Source of the DNA: Spirochaetota bacterium
GTDB taxonomy: Bacteria > Spirochaetota > UBA4802 > JAFGDQ01
Reading direction: 5' to 3'
DNA length: 64,000 bases
NCBI GenBank assembly: GCA_034190085.1
Contig: JAXHTS010000019.1
Location: 116,233 to 180,232 of the forward strand
The notes under the pieces are model-generated. The model searched no databases, was not told the origin of the DNA, and saw only the letters and a program-made list of their open reading frames with translations. This document shows positions 54,962 to 63,411 of the stretch, one piece after another. The first letter of the stretch is position 1. The number at the start of each line of letters is the position of its first letter. The position numbers were made by a program, and so were the translations under genes.

Positions 54962-56484
54962 GGGCAAAGGCTATTCAGGTTTGCGGCACAGGCTCAGGTG
55001 TGGGCAAAAGTGTGTTGGTTGCAGGACTATGCAGGATATTCCTTCAGGAAGGATTCAGCGTTGCTCCCTTTAAGGCGCAGAATATGGCACTTAACTCTGC
55101 TGTAACCTCAGAGGGACTGGAGATTGGACGCGCTCAGGCCATGCAGGCTGGTGCGTGCAGGATTGAGCCTACAGTTGATATGAATCCCATACTGCTAAAA
55201 CCCACAAGCGATATTGGATCCCAGGTAGTTGTCCTTGGAAAGCCCCATAAGAATATGAAGGCAGTGGAATACTATGAGTATAAGGCAAAAGCTCTGGAAA
55301 TTGTAAAGGGATCGCTGGATAGGCTGATGTCACAGTACGATATTGTTGTTATTGAGGGCGCAGGATCGCCTGCAGAGTTCAATCTCAAGGAGAGGGACAT
55401 CGTTAATCTTAAAGTAGCAAGTATGATTAACGCTCCTGTTATCCTTGTGGGCGATATAGACAGGGGAGGCGTGTTTGCATGGCTTGTGGGCACCCTTGAG
55501 CTTCTGGAAGAGTCGGAGAGACATATGATCAAGGCATTCATAATAAATAAATTTCGCGGTGATAAGGCGCTTCTCTATGACGGCCTATCCATCCTGGAAG
55601 AGCGCACTGGCAAAAGTGTTATGGGGGTAGTGCCATACTTCAGGGATATCCATATTCCAGAGGAGGATTCTCTATTTTTTGAAGAGCGGGAAGCCCTCCA
55701 GAGAAGAGAACAGAATCATGATATAGATAATGATAAAGTCACCATTGCAGTTGTAAGGCTTCCTCACATATCTAATTTTACAGACTTTGATACCCTTGAC
55801 GCAGAAGAAGGGATTCGATTGGAGTACACAATGGACTGTGATCGGATAAATAGGGCTGATGTAATAATTATACCTGGATCAAAGAACACCCTTGCTGATA
55901 TGCAATATATTGCAGATAACGGAATTGCTGAAGCAATAAGAAGGAGGGCAGAGGATGGAGCTTATATTATCGGCATCTGCGGGGGGTACCAGATGCTGGG
56001 TAGGGGATTATCTGACATGTCGGGTGTTGAATCAACAAATAAAAAAATAGATGGCCTTGGGCTTTTGGATATTGAAACAGATATTATGGTAGATAAAAAA
56101 ACCTTTCAGATCCAGGGTAAGGATATAAGAACTGGAATGGCAATTAAGGGGTATGAGATACATCATGGCGAGACAAGGAGAAGCAGTAAAGCAAAACCAG
56201 CTTTTCTCATTGAAAAGAGGGGAATAGAAAATGTGCACATTGAGGATGGTGCAATGAGCGCTGACGGCAAAATATTCGGCACATACATTCACGGCATATT
56301 CGACAATTTTGCATTTAGGAGATGGCTTATTAACAACATTAGAGGTGAAAAGGGATTGGCAAAATTAACAGGCGGTGAGGGATTTAATCAGGATAATGAA
56401 TACGACGCTCTTGCCGATCTTTTGCGCTCTAATCTGAATTTGGATTTGCTTTACGATATTTTGGATTTAACAGATAAGTCATAA
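54958..56484 (+). CDS. cbiP: adenosylcobyric acid synthase (glutamine-hydrolysing)
   Basis: The 508-residue CobQ/CbiP enzyme amidates the b, d, e and g side chains of adenosylcobyrinate diamide. The N-terminal ATP-binding half has CGTGSGVGKSVLVAGLCRI near residue 9 and PFKAQNMALNS near 37. The glutaminase half has VIIIPGSKNTLADM near 303, the nucleophile GICGGYQMLG near 340, and a late GTYIHGIFDN with the catalytic His near 439. It is coupled to cobO by a four-base overlap and is the last gene before a toxin-antitoxin insertion. Confidence 0.94.
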   Translation: MRAKAIQVCGTGSGVGKSVLVAGLCRIFLQEGFSVAPFKAQNMALNSAVTSEGLEIGRAQAMQAGACRIEPTVDMNPILLKPTSDIGSQVVVLGKPHKNMKAVEYYEYKAKALEIVKGSLDRLMSQYDIVVIEGAGSPAEFNLKERDIVNLKVASMINAPVILVGDIDRGGVFAWLVGTLELLEESERHMIKAFIINKFRGDKALLYDGLSILEERTGKSVMGVVPYFRDIHIPEEDSLFFEEREALQRREQNHDIDNDKVTIAVVRLPHISNFTDFDTLDAEEGIRLEYTMDCDRINRADVIIIPGSKNTLADMQYIADNGIAEAIRRRAEDGAYIIGICGGYQMLGRGLSDMSGVESTNKKIDGLGLLDIETDIMVDKKTFQIQGKDIRTGMAIKGYEIHHGETRRSSKAKPAFLIEKRGIENVHIEDGAMSADGKIFGTYIHGIFDNFAFRRWLINNIRGEKGLAKLTGGEGFNQDNEYDALADLLRSNLNLDLLYDILDLTDKS

Positions 56485-56629
56485 TTAAAGAATATCGTTG
56501 AACATTAAAACATGATTGCACAATTCTTGGCTTGACTATATTGTTCCTTTGTGAAGACTGATATTGAGTTCCAAGCCTTAACTGAACATATAGTCTGATC
56601 AATGGAAAATCAGTGAAAGGAGAGAGACA

Positions 56630-56701
56630 ATGAAATTTATTGTTACAATTGTTCGGGATGAAGATGGGATGTCCCATAAAATTAGAAATACAAACCACTG
56701 A
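56630..56701 (+). pseudogene. 23-codon HicB-like antitoxin stub
   Basis: An AAAGGAGAGAG site stands directly before an ATG that opens MKFIVTIVRDEDGMSHKIRN and ends after 23 codons. The first 13 residues match the start of HicB-type antitoxins, which continue far beyond this point in intact genes. I read it as the truncated front of a hicB gene. It lies immediately before a complete toxin-antitoxin pair. Confidence 0.45.
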
Positions 56702-56734
56702 AAATTTAAAAGCATTATGAATAGGAGAAATATT

Positions 56735-56950
56735 ATGGAATCGGTTAGTCAATTAGCAAAAAAAGCTGCCAGGCTTCAACCACGTGAACGTATTCAGTTA
56801 GTCGAAGCAATTCTCTTTAGCCTCGATAAACCAGACCCAAACATTGAAGAGTGTTGGATTGCTGAATCAGAGGCTCGATATGAAGCCTATAAACGCGGTG
56901 AGCTTGAGGCAATTGAATGGGATGAAATTAAAAAAGGGTATGATCGTTGA
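56735..56950 (+). CDS. antitoxin of the TIGR02574 addiction-module family
   Basis: 71 residues from ATG 56735 (TAGGAGAA seven bases upstream; the ATG at 56717 lacks a site). The text LAKKAARLQPRERIQLVEAI, then IEECWIAESEARYEAYKRGE, is typical of the small helical antitoxins annotated as addiction module components and paired with RelE/ParE toxins. The ending with IEWDEIKK is also typical. It overlaps the toxin start by four bases. Confidence 0.85.
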   Translation: MESVSQLAKKAARLQPRERIQLVEAILFSLDKPDPNIEECWIAESEARYEAYKRGELEAIEWDEIKKGYDR

Positions 56951-57240
56951 AAGTTCGGTTCCTTTCTATCGCTAATATTGAATTTGATGATGCAGTTAAA
57001 TATTATAATCATCAAATGCCTGGGTTAGGCTACCGTTTTCTTCAAGAAGTTGATGGAGCCATCAAAAGAATAAAACTTATGCCAGAGGCATGGGCAAGAA
57101 TAGGTCAAGAAACCAGACGCTGCATTTTGAAGGGGTTTCCTTATGCTCTTCTCTATGTAATAGAAAAGGATGATATTTTAATATCTGCGGTAGCTCATCT
57201 TCACAGAGACCCTGAGCATTACAGGGATAGAATTATCTAA
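56947..57240 (+). CDS. RelE/ParE-family toxin
   Basis: The 97-residue toxin with TTG start overlaps the antitoxin stop (TTGA). The ParE/RelE core is visible: ANIEFDDAVKYYNHQMPGLGYRFLQEVDGAIKRIKLMPEAW, given here in parts as FDDAVKYYNHQMPGLGYRF and IKRIKLMPEAW, then RRCILKGFPYALLYVIEKD and AVAHLHRDPEHYRDR at the end. It is expected to be a gyrase-directed or ribosome-dependent toxin; the ParE-like ending RRPxYW is replaced by HRDPEHYRDR, as in many homologues. The pair interrupts the cobalamin operon between cbiP and cbiA. Confidence 0.88.
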   Translation: MKVRFLSIANIEFDDAVKYYNHQMPGLGYRFLQEVDGAIKRIKLMPEAWARIGQETRRCILKGFPYALLYVIEKDDILISAVAHLHRDPEHYRDRII

Positions 57241-57249
57241 GGATTTAAT

Positions 57250-58647
57250 TTGAATAACTACCCACGCATAGTCATAGCAGGCACAGAGAGCGGTGTTGGA
57301 AAGACAACACTCACGCTTGGACTCCTTCTTGCTTTAATGAACAGGGAACTTGATGTTCAGCCCTTTAAGTGCGGGCCTGATTATATTGACGCAGGATTGC
57401 ACAGCAGGATTTCGAAAAGGCCTTGCAGAAATCTGGATTCCTTTCTTCTATCAAAGAATGTTGTTTTGGAGCTTTTTGAAAGGAAGGCGCGTGAGGCGTC
57501 GTTCTCTGTGATTGAAGGCGTTATGGGTGTATTCGACGGACTGGGGGCAGATACAGACACAGGCAGCACATCTCATGTTGCAAAGATATTGCGCTCTCCT
57601 GTTATACTCATCATTGACGCAGGCAGGATGGCAAGGAGCGCGGGTGCCATGGCTCTTGGGTTTCAAAAATATGACAGAGGTCTGCAGATAAAGGGTTTTG
57701 TTCTTAACAGCATAGGCAGTTTATACCATTATGAGATTGCAAAGCAGGCAATAGAGGAGAAAACAGGCCTTCCTGTTCTGGGGTATGTTCCAAAGGATAA
57801 GGCTCTATCTTTGCCTGAACGGCATTTAGGCCTGACGCCTTCCAGTGAATTGAACATGCGGAAGTATCTTAGAGATCTTGCCAGACTTATTGAAAAGTCC
57901 GTTGATATTGAGTCTATTATTCAGATAGGGGAGGAAGCGCCTTGCCTTCCTGAATTCCCTAAGACCATATTTAAGCAAAGTTGTGAAGAGAAAAGGGTTA
58001 CAATAGCAATAGCCCATGATAAAGCATTCCATTTTTATTATGAGGATAATCTGGATATACTCAAAAGTATGGGCGCTAAGCTGATACGATTCAGCCCGTT
58101 AAAGAGCAAAAGGGTGCCAGCGTCAGCTAACGGCATATACATGGGAGGCGGATTCCCTGAGGTGTTTGCATCTGAACTCTCCAGGAATGCCTCGTTGATG
58201 AAGGATATATCAGAAAAGAGTGAGGGGGGCATGCCCATCTATGCAGAGTGCGGCGGATTGATGTATCTCATGAACAGCATTGAGGATATGGACGGTAAGG
58301 AGTTCCCCATGACAGGGATATTCCCTGGCACTGTGAGAATGGGAAAGGGGCTCAGGATGTTCGGTTATCATAATATTGAGAGTTTATCGGACAACATCCT
58401 CTGCAACAGAGGCAGTAAAACTAAAGGACATATCTTTCACTGGTCATATATAGATAAGATGAAGGATACAGCAAATCCTGCCTTTAAGGTGTATAAACCC
58501 TGGAGAGACAACTATGTGGGTTATGACGGATTTTTAACGCGTAATACACTTGCAAGCTATGTTCATATTCATTTTGCGTCATCGCCACTATGGGCAAGGA
58601 ATTTTATTAAAAGCATTGAGCAATATAAAGGGGCTAAACATAATTGA
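57250..58647 (+). CDS. cbiA: cobyrinate a,c-diamide synthase
   Basis: The 465-residue enzyme amidates the a and c side chains of (cobalt-)cobyrinate using ATP and glutamine. VIAGTESGVGKTTLTLGL lies near residue 8, PFKCGPDYIDAGLHSRISKR near 37, VIEGVMGVFDGLG near 86 and FVLNSIG near 147. The glutaminase domain has GIYMGGGFPEVFASEL near 297, the nucleophile in YAECGGLMYL near 330 and the closing YVHIHFASSPLWARNFI. The start is TTG at 57250. It follows the toxin gene by nine bases. Confidence 0.94.
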   Translation: MNNYPRIVIAGTESGVGKTTLTLGLLLALMNRELDVQPFKCGPDYIDAGLHSRISKRPCRNLDSFLLSKNVVLELFERKAREASFSVIEGVMGVFDGLGADTDTGSTSHVAKILRSPVILIIDAGRMARSAGAMALGFQKYDRGLQIKGFVLNSIGSLYHYEIAKQAIEEKTGLPVLGYVPKDKALSLPERHLGLTPSSELNMRKYLRDLARLIEKSVDIESIIQIGEEAPCLPEFPKTIFKQSCEEKRVTIAIAHDKAFHFYYEDNLDILKSMGAKLIRFSPLKSKRVPASANGIYMGGGFPEVFASELSRNASLMKDISEKSEGGMPIYAECGGLMYLMNSIEDMDGKEFPMTGIFPGTVRMGKGLRMFGYHNIESLSDNILCNRGSKTKGHIFHWSYIDKMKDTANPAFKVYKPWRDNYVGYDGFLTRNTLASYVHIHFASSPLWARNFIKSIEQYKGAKHN

Positions 58648-58665
58648 GAAGGAGATAGACATATC

Positions 58666-59286
58666 ATGATATATATGAGGCCTGAAGAGATTGAAGGCAA
58701 GAGCATGCGCATTATTGAAAATGAGCTGGGGGATTTTTTAAGCGAGCGCAAGGAGAGAGAGATAATCAAGCGGGTTGCGCATGCCACAGCAGATACTGAA
58801 TTTGCAAAGAGTATTATTTTTCATCCAGATGCTGTTGATATGGGTCTGCGTGCGATAATATCTGGATGCAATATTATAGCAGACGTTGAGATGGTAAGGG
58901 TTGGGATCAGAAAAAAGGAGATAGAAGAATTTGGGAATGAGCTTTTATGTTTTATCAATAATGACAAGGCAGTCCAGATGGCAGAGATTGACAAGATCCC
59001 CAAAGCAGTCTCTGCTATGCGGATGGCAAAATCTTATATTAATGGAAGCATAGTAGTAATTGGCAATGCGCCGACTGCGCTTTTTGAGCTGATCAATATA
59101 ATTGAGCGTTATATGACCCTTCCAGCTCTGGTGATTGGGGTTCCTATTGGATTTGTAGGTGCGGCAGAGTCAAAAGAGGCTTTGCAAAGCCTTTCAGTGC
59201 CGTATATTACAAATGAAGGCAGGCGGGGGGGAAGCGCTGTAGCTGTTTCAATTATAAATGCATTGATTAAACTCACTGCGGACTAG
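58666..59286 (+). CDS. cbiC: cobalt-precorrin-8 methylmutase
   Basis: The 206-residue CbiC/CobH protein moves the methyl group from C-11 to C-12, giving cobyrinate. It has MRPEEIEGKSMRIIENEL at the start and the catalytic His segment VAHATADTEFAKSIIFHPDA near 44. GLRAIISGCNIIADVEMV follows near 66, then IVVIGNAPTALFELI near 128 and LVIGVPIGFVGAAESKEAL near 150. AAGGAG lies ten bases before ATG 58666. It is in the expected order between cbiA and cbiD. Confidence 0.95.
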   Translation: MIYMRPEEIEGKSMRIIENELGDFLSERKEREIIKRVAHATADTEFAKSIIFHPDAVDMGLRAIISGCNIIADVEMVRVGIRKKEIEEFGNELLCFINNDKAVQMAEIDKIPKAVSAMRMAKSYINGSIVVIGNAPTALFELINIIERYMTLPALVIGVPIGFVGAAESKEALQSLSVPYITNEGRRGGSAVAVSIINALIKLTAD

Positions 59287-59292
59287 TCAGGG

Positions 59293-60426
59293 ATGAGAGG
59301 GACTAAGTTAGCATCAAATTCAGATGAAAAACCGCTTCGTAAGGGATTCACAACAGGGGCGTGCGCTCAGGCTGCTGCAAAGGCATGCGCTCTAATGCTT
59401 GTACATCAAAGACAGATCGATTCAGTTGAGGTTGAGCTGCCGAACAAAGAGAGGGCAGCCTTTGCTTTGACAGCGCAGGAGTTTTCAGAGGATTATGCCA
59501 GATGTGCTGTTATAAAGGATGCGGGTGATGATAACGATGTTACTCACGGGATAGAAATCCTTTGCGCGATAAAAAAGACTGATAGCCCTGGTATTGAGAT
59601 AAGGGGCAGTGCTGGAGTTGGCATAGTTACAAAACCAGGTCTGCCTGTGCCTGTAGGGGAATATGCCGTCAATCCTGCGCCAAGAAGCATGATACTCAGG
59701 GATGTCAGCAATATCGTTAATAAAGAATATGGATATGTGGTAGAGATAAGCGTGCCTAAGGGAGAAGCTGTTGCGTCCAAGACCTTTAACCCAAGGCTTG
59801 GGATCAAGGGAGGCATATCGATTATAGGCACAACTGGCATTGTGGAGCCAAAATCCCAGGATGCCTACAGGGCCACTCTTTCAATGGAGCTGGATGTTGC
59901 TAAGGCTTCAGGGAACAAGAATATCTTTTTGGCATCAGGATATATCGGCAAGAGGCTTCTTAAAGAGGATTATGGGATAGATGATGAAGCTATAATAAAG
60001 ATCGGAGATCATGTTGGTTTTATGCTGACTGAATGTGCCTCTAGGGGTTTTAGCAGGGTCATGCTTATAGGCCATATAGGCAAGCTTGCAAAGGTTGCTG
60101 CTGGGATATTCAACACACACTGCATGTTTGGCGATGCCAGGATGGAGACAATCGCAGCCTATGCAGCGTCATGCGGTGCAGCGCCAGATCTTACAGAGAA
60201 GATTCTGACCCTTGAAACAGCAGAGCAGTCAGTTGCGTTACTTCGGGAGAACGATCTTCTGCCTGCATTCTCAAAAATTGCGCAAAGGGTGGTGGAGAGG
60301 TCTATTGAGTATATGAAAAGCGATGTCAACCTTTCTGGTGTTATCCTTTCTCTTAGTGGAGAGATAATCGGCGCATATCCTGCTGATCTTATGGAGAGAA
60401 AGGCATGGGAAAGGTTTATATCATAG
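59293..60426 (+). CDS. cbiD: cobalt-precorrin-5B (C1)-methyltransferase
   Basis: The 377-residue protein has the CbiD opening LRKGFTTGACAQAAAKACAL near residue 16, DAGDDNDVTHGIEI near 76, VGIVTKPGLPVPVGEYAVNP near 110, ISIIGTTGIVEPKSQDAYRA near 176 and GHIGKLAKVAAGIFNTHCMF near 258. It methylates C-1 in the anaerobic pathway after ring contraction. It starts seven bases after cbiC and overlaps cbiE by 22 bases. Confidence 0.95.
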   Translation: MRGTKLASNSDEKPLRKGFTTGACAQAAAKACALMLVHQRQIDSVEVELPNKERAAFALTAQEFSEDYARCAVIKDAGDDNDVTHGIEILCAIKKTDSPGIEIRGSAGVGIVTKPGLPVPVGEYAVNPAPRSMILRDVSNIVNKEYGYVVEISVPKGEAVASKTFNPRLGIKGGISIIGTTGIVEPKSQDAYRATLSMELDVAKASGNKNIFLASGYIGKRLLKEDYGIDDEAIIKIGDHVGFMLTECASRGFSRVMLIGHIGKLAKVAAGIFNTHCMFGDARMETIAAYAASCGAAPDLTEKILTLETAEQSVALLRENDLLPAFSKIAQRVVERSIEYMKSDVNLSGVILSLSGEIIGAYPADLMERKAWERFIS

Positions 60427-61028
60427 GAATTGGGCCAGGTTCTGAGGAATATATTACTCCAGAGGCGTGGGGTGCGATTCAGGATGCTGAAGTTATAATA
60501 GGCTCTGAGAGGATTCTCTCTGCCTTTAAGCTAGATAAAAGGTCGATTACACTAAAGGGCAATTATTCGGAGATTATAGATTACATAAAAGGGTATAAGG
60601 ATAGTGAGAGGATAGCGGTTCTTGTCTCAGGAGACCCTGGCATATTCAGTTTTTCTAATCAGATTTCGAAAAGGCTGAATAGAGATGAATATGAGATCAT
60701 CCCTGGCATCAGCGTTGTACAGATCGCAATGGCGCGCTTGGGTGAGCCGTGGCACGATCTTCATATCATCAGCCTGCATGGAAGAGGCATTGATGGGATT
60801 TATCATAGTGTTCAAAGCTCAGACAAGGTCTTTGTCTTTACTGATAAAAAGAACACCCCGTCTGAGGTCGCTGCATATCTTTATAAAAGGGGCATAAAGA
60901 ATAGGGAGATAGTTGTATTTGAAAATCTTACACTTTTTGATGAGAAAATAATTTATACAGATATTATGGATTTAATGAATAAAAGGGATGATGTGACTGG
61001 ATTATGTGTGATGTTAATAAGGAAGTAA
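60405..61028 (+). CDS. cbiE: cobalt-precorrin-7 (C5)-methyltransferase
   Basis: The 207-residue tetrapyrrole methylase has the SAM-binding start VYIIGIGPGSEEYITPEAW, then IGSERILSAF, VLVSGDPGIFSFSNQISKR near residue 72 and IPGISVVQIAMARLGEPWHD near 98. That pattern belongs to CbiE. The partner decarboxylase CbiT is not fused to it and is not encoded elsewhere in the window, so it may lie beyond the right edge. The gene overlaps cbiD at its start and cbiL at its end. Confidence 0.92.
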   Translation: MGKVYIIGIGPGSEEYITPEAWGAIQDAEVIIGSERILSAFKLDKRSITLKGNYSEIIDYIKGYKDSERIAVLVSGDPGIFSFSNQISKRLNRDEYEIIPGISVVQIAMARLGEPWHDLHIISLHGRGIDGIYHSVQSSDKVFVFTDKKNTPSEVAAYLYKRGIKNREIVVFENLTLFDEKIIYTDIMDLMNKRDDVTGLCVMLIRK

Positions 61029-61741
61029 AGATCAATAGATTGGGCACGTTATACGGTATTGGAATTGGCCCTGGCGATCCTGAGCTTGTAACCCTGAAAG
61101 CATTGAAGATATTAAAGATGGTGGATATAATATTTGCTCCAAAGGCGAGCACAAAATCTTCATCTATTGCAAGGGAGATAGTTGAGAGGCTTGTTGATGC
61201 CGCTTCTATAGAGGAGCTAGTTTTTCCAATGACAAGGGATAAAGATGAACTGCACAGGTTCTGGGGGTTATCAGCACACAGGGTCTACAGTGCGCTCTCC
61301 TCAGGAAGGGATGCGGCCTTTATAACCCTGGGTGATCCGTTGATTTATAGCACTTACAGCTATCTCTTGCGTTATCTCAGAAGAGAAGATGAGGATCTGC
61401 ATATAGTAACCATACCTGGGATAAGCGCAATAAACGCTGCTGCATCCGCAATGGAGATACCCATAGCAGAGGGAGATGAGAGATTTGTTATAATGCCTCT
61501 TCCTAAAGAGATGGAGGAGCTGAAAGATGCATTAAGAAATTTTGATACTGTTATCATTTTAAAAATTGGTAAAGACCTGGAGAGATTAAAAAATTTTCTG
61601 ATGGATGAGGGGCTGGGTGAGTCATCATATTTTATCAATCGAATAGGTACAGATGAGGAGTATTATGCCAAGGGGATGTCTCTATTAAAACAAGACGCCT
61701 CTGGTTATCTCTCAACCATGATAATAAGGACTGGGACATAA
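61004..61741 (+). CDS. cbiL: precorrin-2 / cobalt-factor-2 C20-methyltransferase
   Basis: The 245-residue methylase has LYGIGIGPGDPELVTLKALK near residue 16, FAPKASTKSSSIAREIVE (the CbiL-specific extension) near 45 and AAFITLGDPLIYSTYSYLL near 103. TIPGISAINAAASAMEIPIA near 135, with EGDERFVIMPLP, follows. It adds the C-20 methyl, the first step after cobalt insertion. Its ATG lies 25 bases inside the end of cbiE; a later TTG at 61040 is an alternative. Confidence 0.94.
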   Translation: MCDVNKEVKINRLGTLYGIGIGPGDPELVTLKALKILKMVDIIFAPKASTKSSSIAREIVERLVDAASIEELVFPMTRDKDELHRFWGLSAHRVYSALSSGRDAAFITLGDPLIYSTYSYLLRYLRREDEDLHIVTIPGISAINAAASAMEIPIAEGDERFVIMPLPKEMEELKDALRNFDTVIILKIGKDLERLKNFLMDEGLGESSYFINRIGTDEEYYAKGMSLLKQDASGYLSTMIIRTGT

Positions 61742-61773
61742 CGCTGTGCCGAACATTTTTATTGCAAACGTCC

Positions 61774-61846
61774 GTAGGGGCGAACGGACCTCTGCTGAGG
61801 TTGTTTCTCAGACAAATAGTAGCGGCGAACGGCCGTTCGCCCCTAC
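61774..61846 (+). repeat. REP copy 7 (degenerate half plus full palindrome)
   Basis: A degenerate left copy (GTAGGGGCGAACGGACCTC at 61774) is followed by a full palindrome at 61819-61846 (arms GTAGCGGCGAACGG and CCGTTCGCCCCTAC). It lies in the only sizeable gap between cbiL and cbiF. Confidence 0.75.
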
Positions 61847-61876
61847 ATCGCCCCAAAATAATGAGGATAAATATAT

Positions 61877-62653
61877 ATGAACAATTCAATTGTTAAAGTA
61901 TACTTTATAGGCGCAGGTCCTGGGGATCCTGAGCTTATAACTGTGAAGGGGAAGAGAATCGTTGAGGAGGCTGATATTATTATCTATGCAGGTTCGCTTG
62001 TAAACAGAAGAGTTCTGGAATATGCTAAAGATAGCGCGCAGTTCTTTGACTCTGCAGGCATGAACCTGGATGAGGTGCTAAAGGTCATAGATGATAATAG
62101 AAAGAGCTCAAGTATAATTGCGAGAGTACATAGCGGAGATCCTTCAATATATGGGGCTATTCAGGAACAGATAGAGTGGTGTGAGAAACAAGGGATTAGC
62201 TATGAGGTTATACCAGGAGTAAGTTCTCTCTTTGGCGCTTCTGCCTCTCTTCATCAGGAACTGACCCTTCCTGGGGTGAGTCAGACGGTAATTGTGACAA
62301 GGATTAGCGGAAGGACAAAAGTACCCTTACGCGAGAGCATAAGGGAGATCTCAAAGATAGGCGCAACCCTTGCAATATTTTTGAGCATCAATAGGATTGA
62401 AGATGTGGTTAAGGACCTGCTCAATGGATATGCAAAAAATACTCCTGCTGCTGTTGTTTACAGAGCAACATGGCCTGAGGAGATGATAATAAGAGGCACC
62501 CTGGAGGACATTGCTGATAAGGTAAAGGCAGAATCGATTGACAGGCAGGCATTGATCTTTGTTGGGGATGTGCTAAATAGAAGGGGTTTTGAGTTAAGCA
62601 AGCTGTACCATAAAGATTTCACTCATTCCCTGAGAGAGGCAAAATCAGAATAA
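61877..62653 (+). CDS. cbiF: cobalt-precorrin-4 (C11)-methyltransferase
   Basis: The 258-residue methylase has VYFIGAGPGDPELITVKGKR near residue 8, IIYAGSLVNRRVLEYA, IIARVHSGDPSIYGAIQEQI near 78, YEVIPGVSSLFGASASLHQE near 107 and VVYRATWPEEMIIRGTLEDI near 192. These are typical of CbiF/CobM. It lies about 135 bases after cbiL, separated by a REP copy. Its last base overlaps the cbiG ATG (TAATGA). Confidence 0.95.
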   Translation: MNNSIVKVYFIGAGPGDPELITVKGKRIVEEADIIIYAGSLVNRRVLEYAKDSAQFFDSAGMNLDEVLKVIDDNRKSSSIIARVHSGDPSIYGAIQEQIEWCEKQGISYEVIPGVSSLFGASASLHQELTLPGVSQTVIVTRISGRTKVPLRESIREISKIGATLAIFLSINRIEDVVKDLLNGYAKNTPAAVVYRATWPEEMIIRGTLEDIADKVKAESIDRQALIFVGDVLNRRGFELSKLYHKDFTHSLREAKSE

Positions 62654-63411
62654 TGAAGATAGCAATTATTGCAATCAATCATAAAGGGAGGGAGCTTGCA
62701 GACAGGCTGAAGAAGGGATTCAGCGACGCAGCAATAATAAGCCCCAAAAAAAAAGATTATGAATCTGAAGGCACTTTGCCTGATATAATGGGCGAACTCT
62801 TTAAAACATACGATGGAATTATATTCATTGCAGCTCTTGGAATCGTTGTGCGCCTTATAAGCCCGCATATAAAGGATAAATATACTGATCCTGCAATTGT
62901 TGCTGTGGATACAGCAGGCAGATTCGCGATCAGCGCTCTCTCTGGTCATGAGGGCGGAGCCAATGACCTTGCCTATTCTGTTGCCGCTGCTATTGATGCA
63001 GTGCCTGTAATAACTACAGGCACAGAGTCTCAGAAGAGCATTGTACTGGGCATAGGATGCAGGCGCAACATCAGAACAGACAGCGTAAAGTCTGCAATTC
63101 TGACATCATTAGGCCATTGCCATCTCTCACTTGATGAGGTTCGAATAGCAGCAACAATCGATATAAAAAAGAATGAGATAGGTTTAACAGATTCGTGCAT
63201 AGAACTGGGTCTGCCGCTGGTTTTTATCCCCAGGGACACAATAAAAAATTTTGTAAGTGATGGATCATCCTCTATCGCAAAAAGAAACATCGGAGTTGAC
63301 GGCGTGTGTGAACCCTGCGCAATAATAGCTGGAAGGAGGGCAAAATTAATACAAAAGAAAAGAGTAATAGATGGAGTGACCATTGCAATAGCAAGGGAAA
63401 ACTTAGCATAG
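62653..63411 (+). CDS. cbiG: cobalt-precorrin-5A hydrolase
   Basis: The 252-residue protein opens the delta-lactone and releases the C-20 fragment as acetaldehyde. DGIIFIAALGIVVRLISPHI lies near residue 54, DPAIVAVDTAGRFAISALSGHEGGANDLA near 79 (shown here as VDTAGRFAISALSGHEGGAN), and the C-terminal CbiG domain begins SIVLGIGCRRNIRTDSVKSA near 128, with SIAKRNIGVDGVCEPCAI later. It is shorter than many CbiG proteins (about 330-350 residues) because the linker between domains is reduced. It starts on the last base of cbiF. Confidence 0.92.
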   Translation: MKIAIIAINHKGRELADRLKKGFSDAAIISPKKKDYESEGTLPDIMGELFKTYDGIIFIAALGIVVRLISPHIKDKYTDPAIVAVDTAGRFAISALSGHEGGANDLAYSVAAAIDAVPVITTGTESQKSIVLGIGCRRNIRTDSVKSAILTSLGHCHLSLDEVRIAATIDIKKNEIGLTDSCIELGLPLVFIPRDTIKNFVSDGSSSIAKRNIGVDGVCEPCAIIAGRRAKLIQKKRVIDGVTIAIARENLA

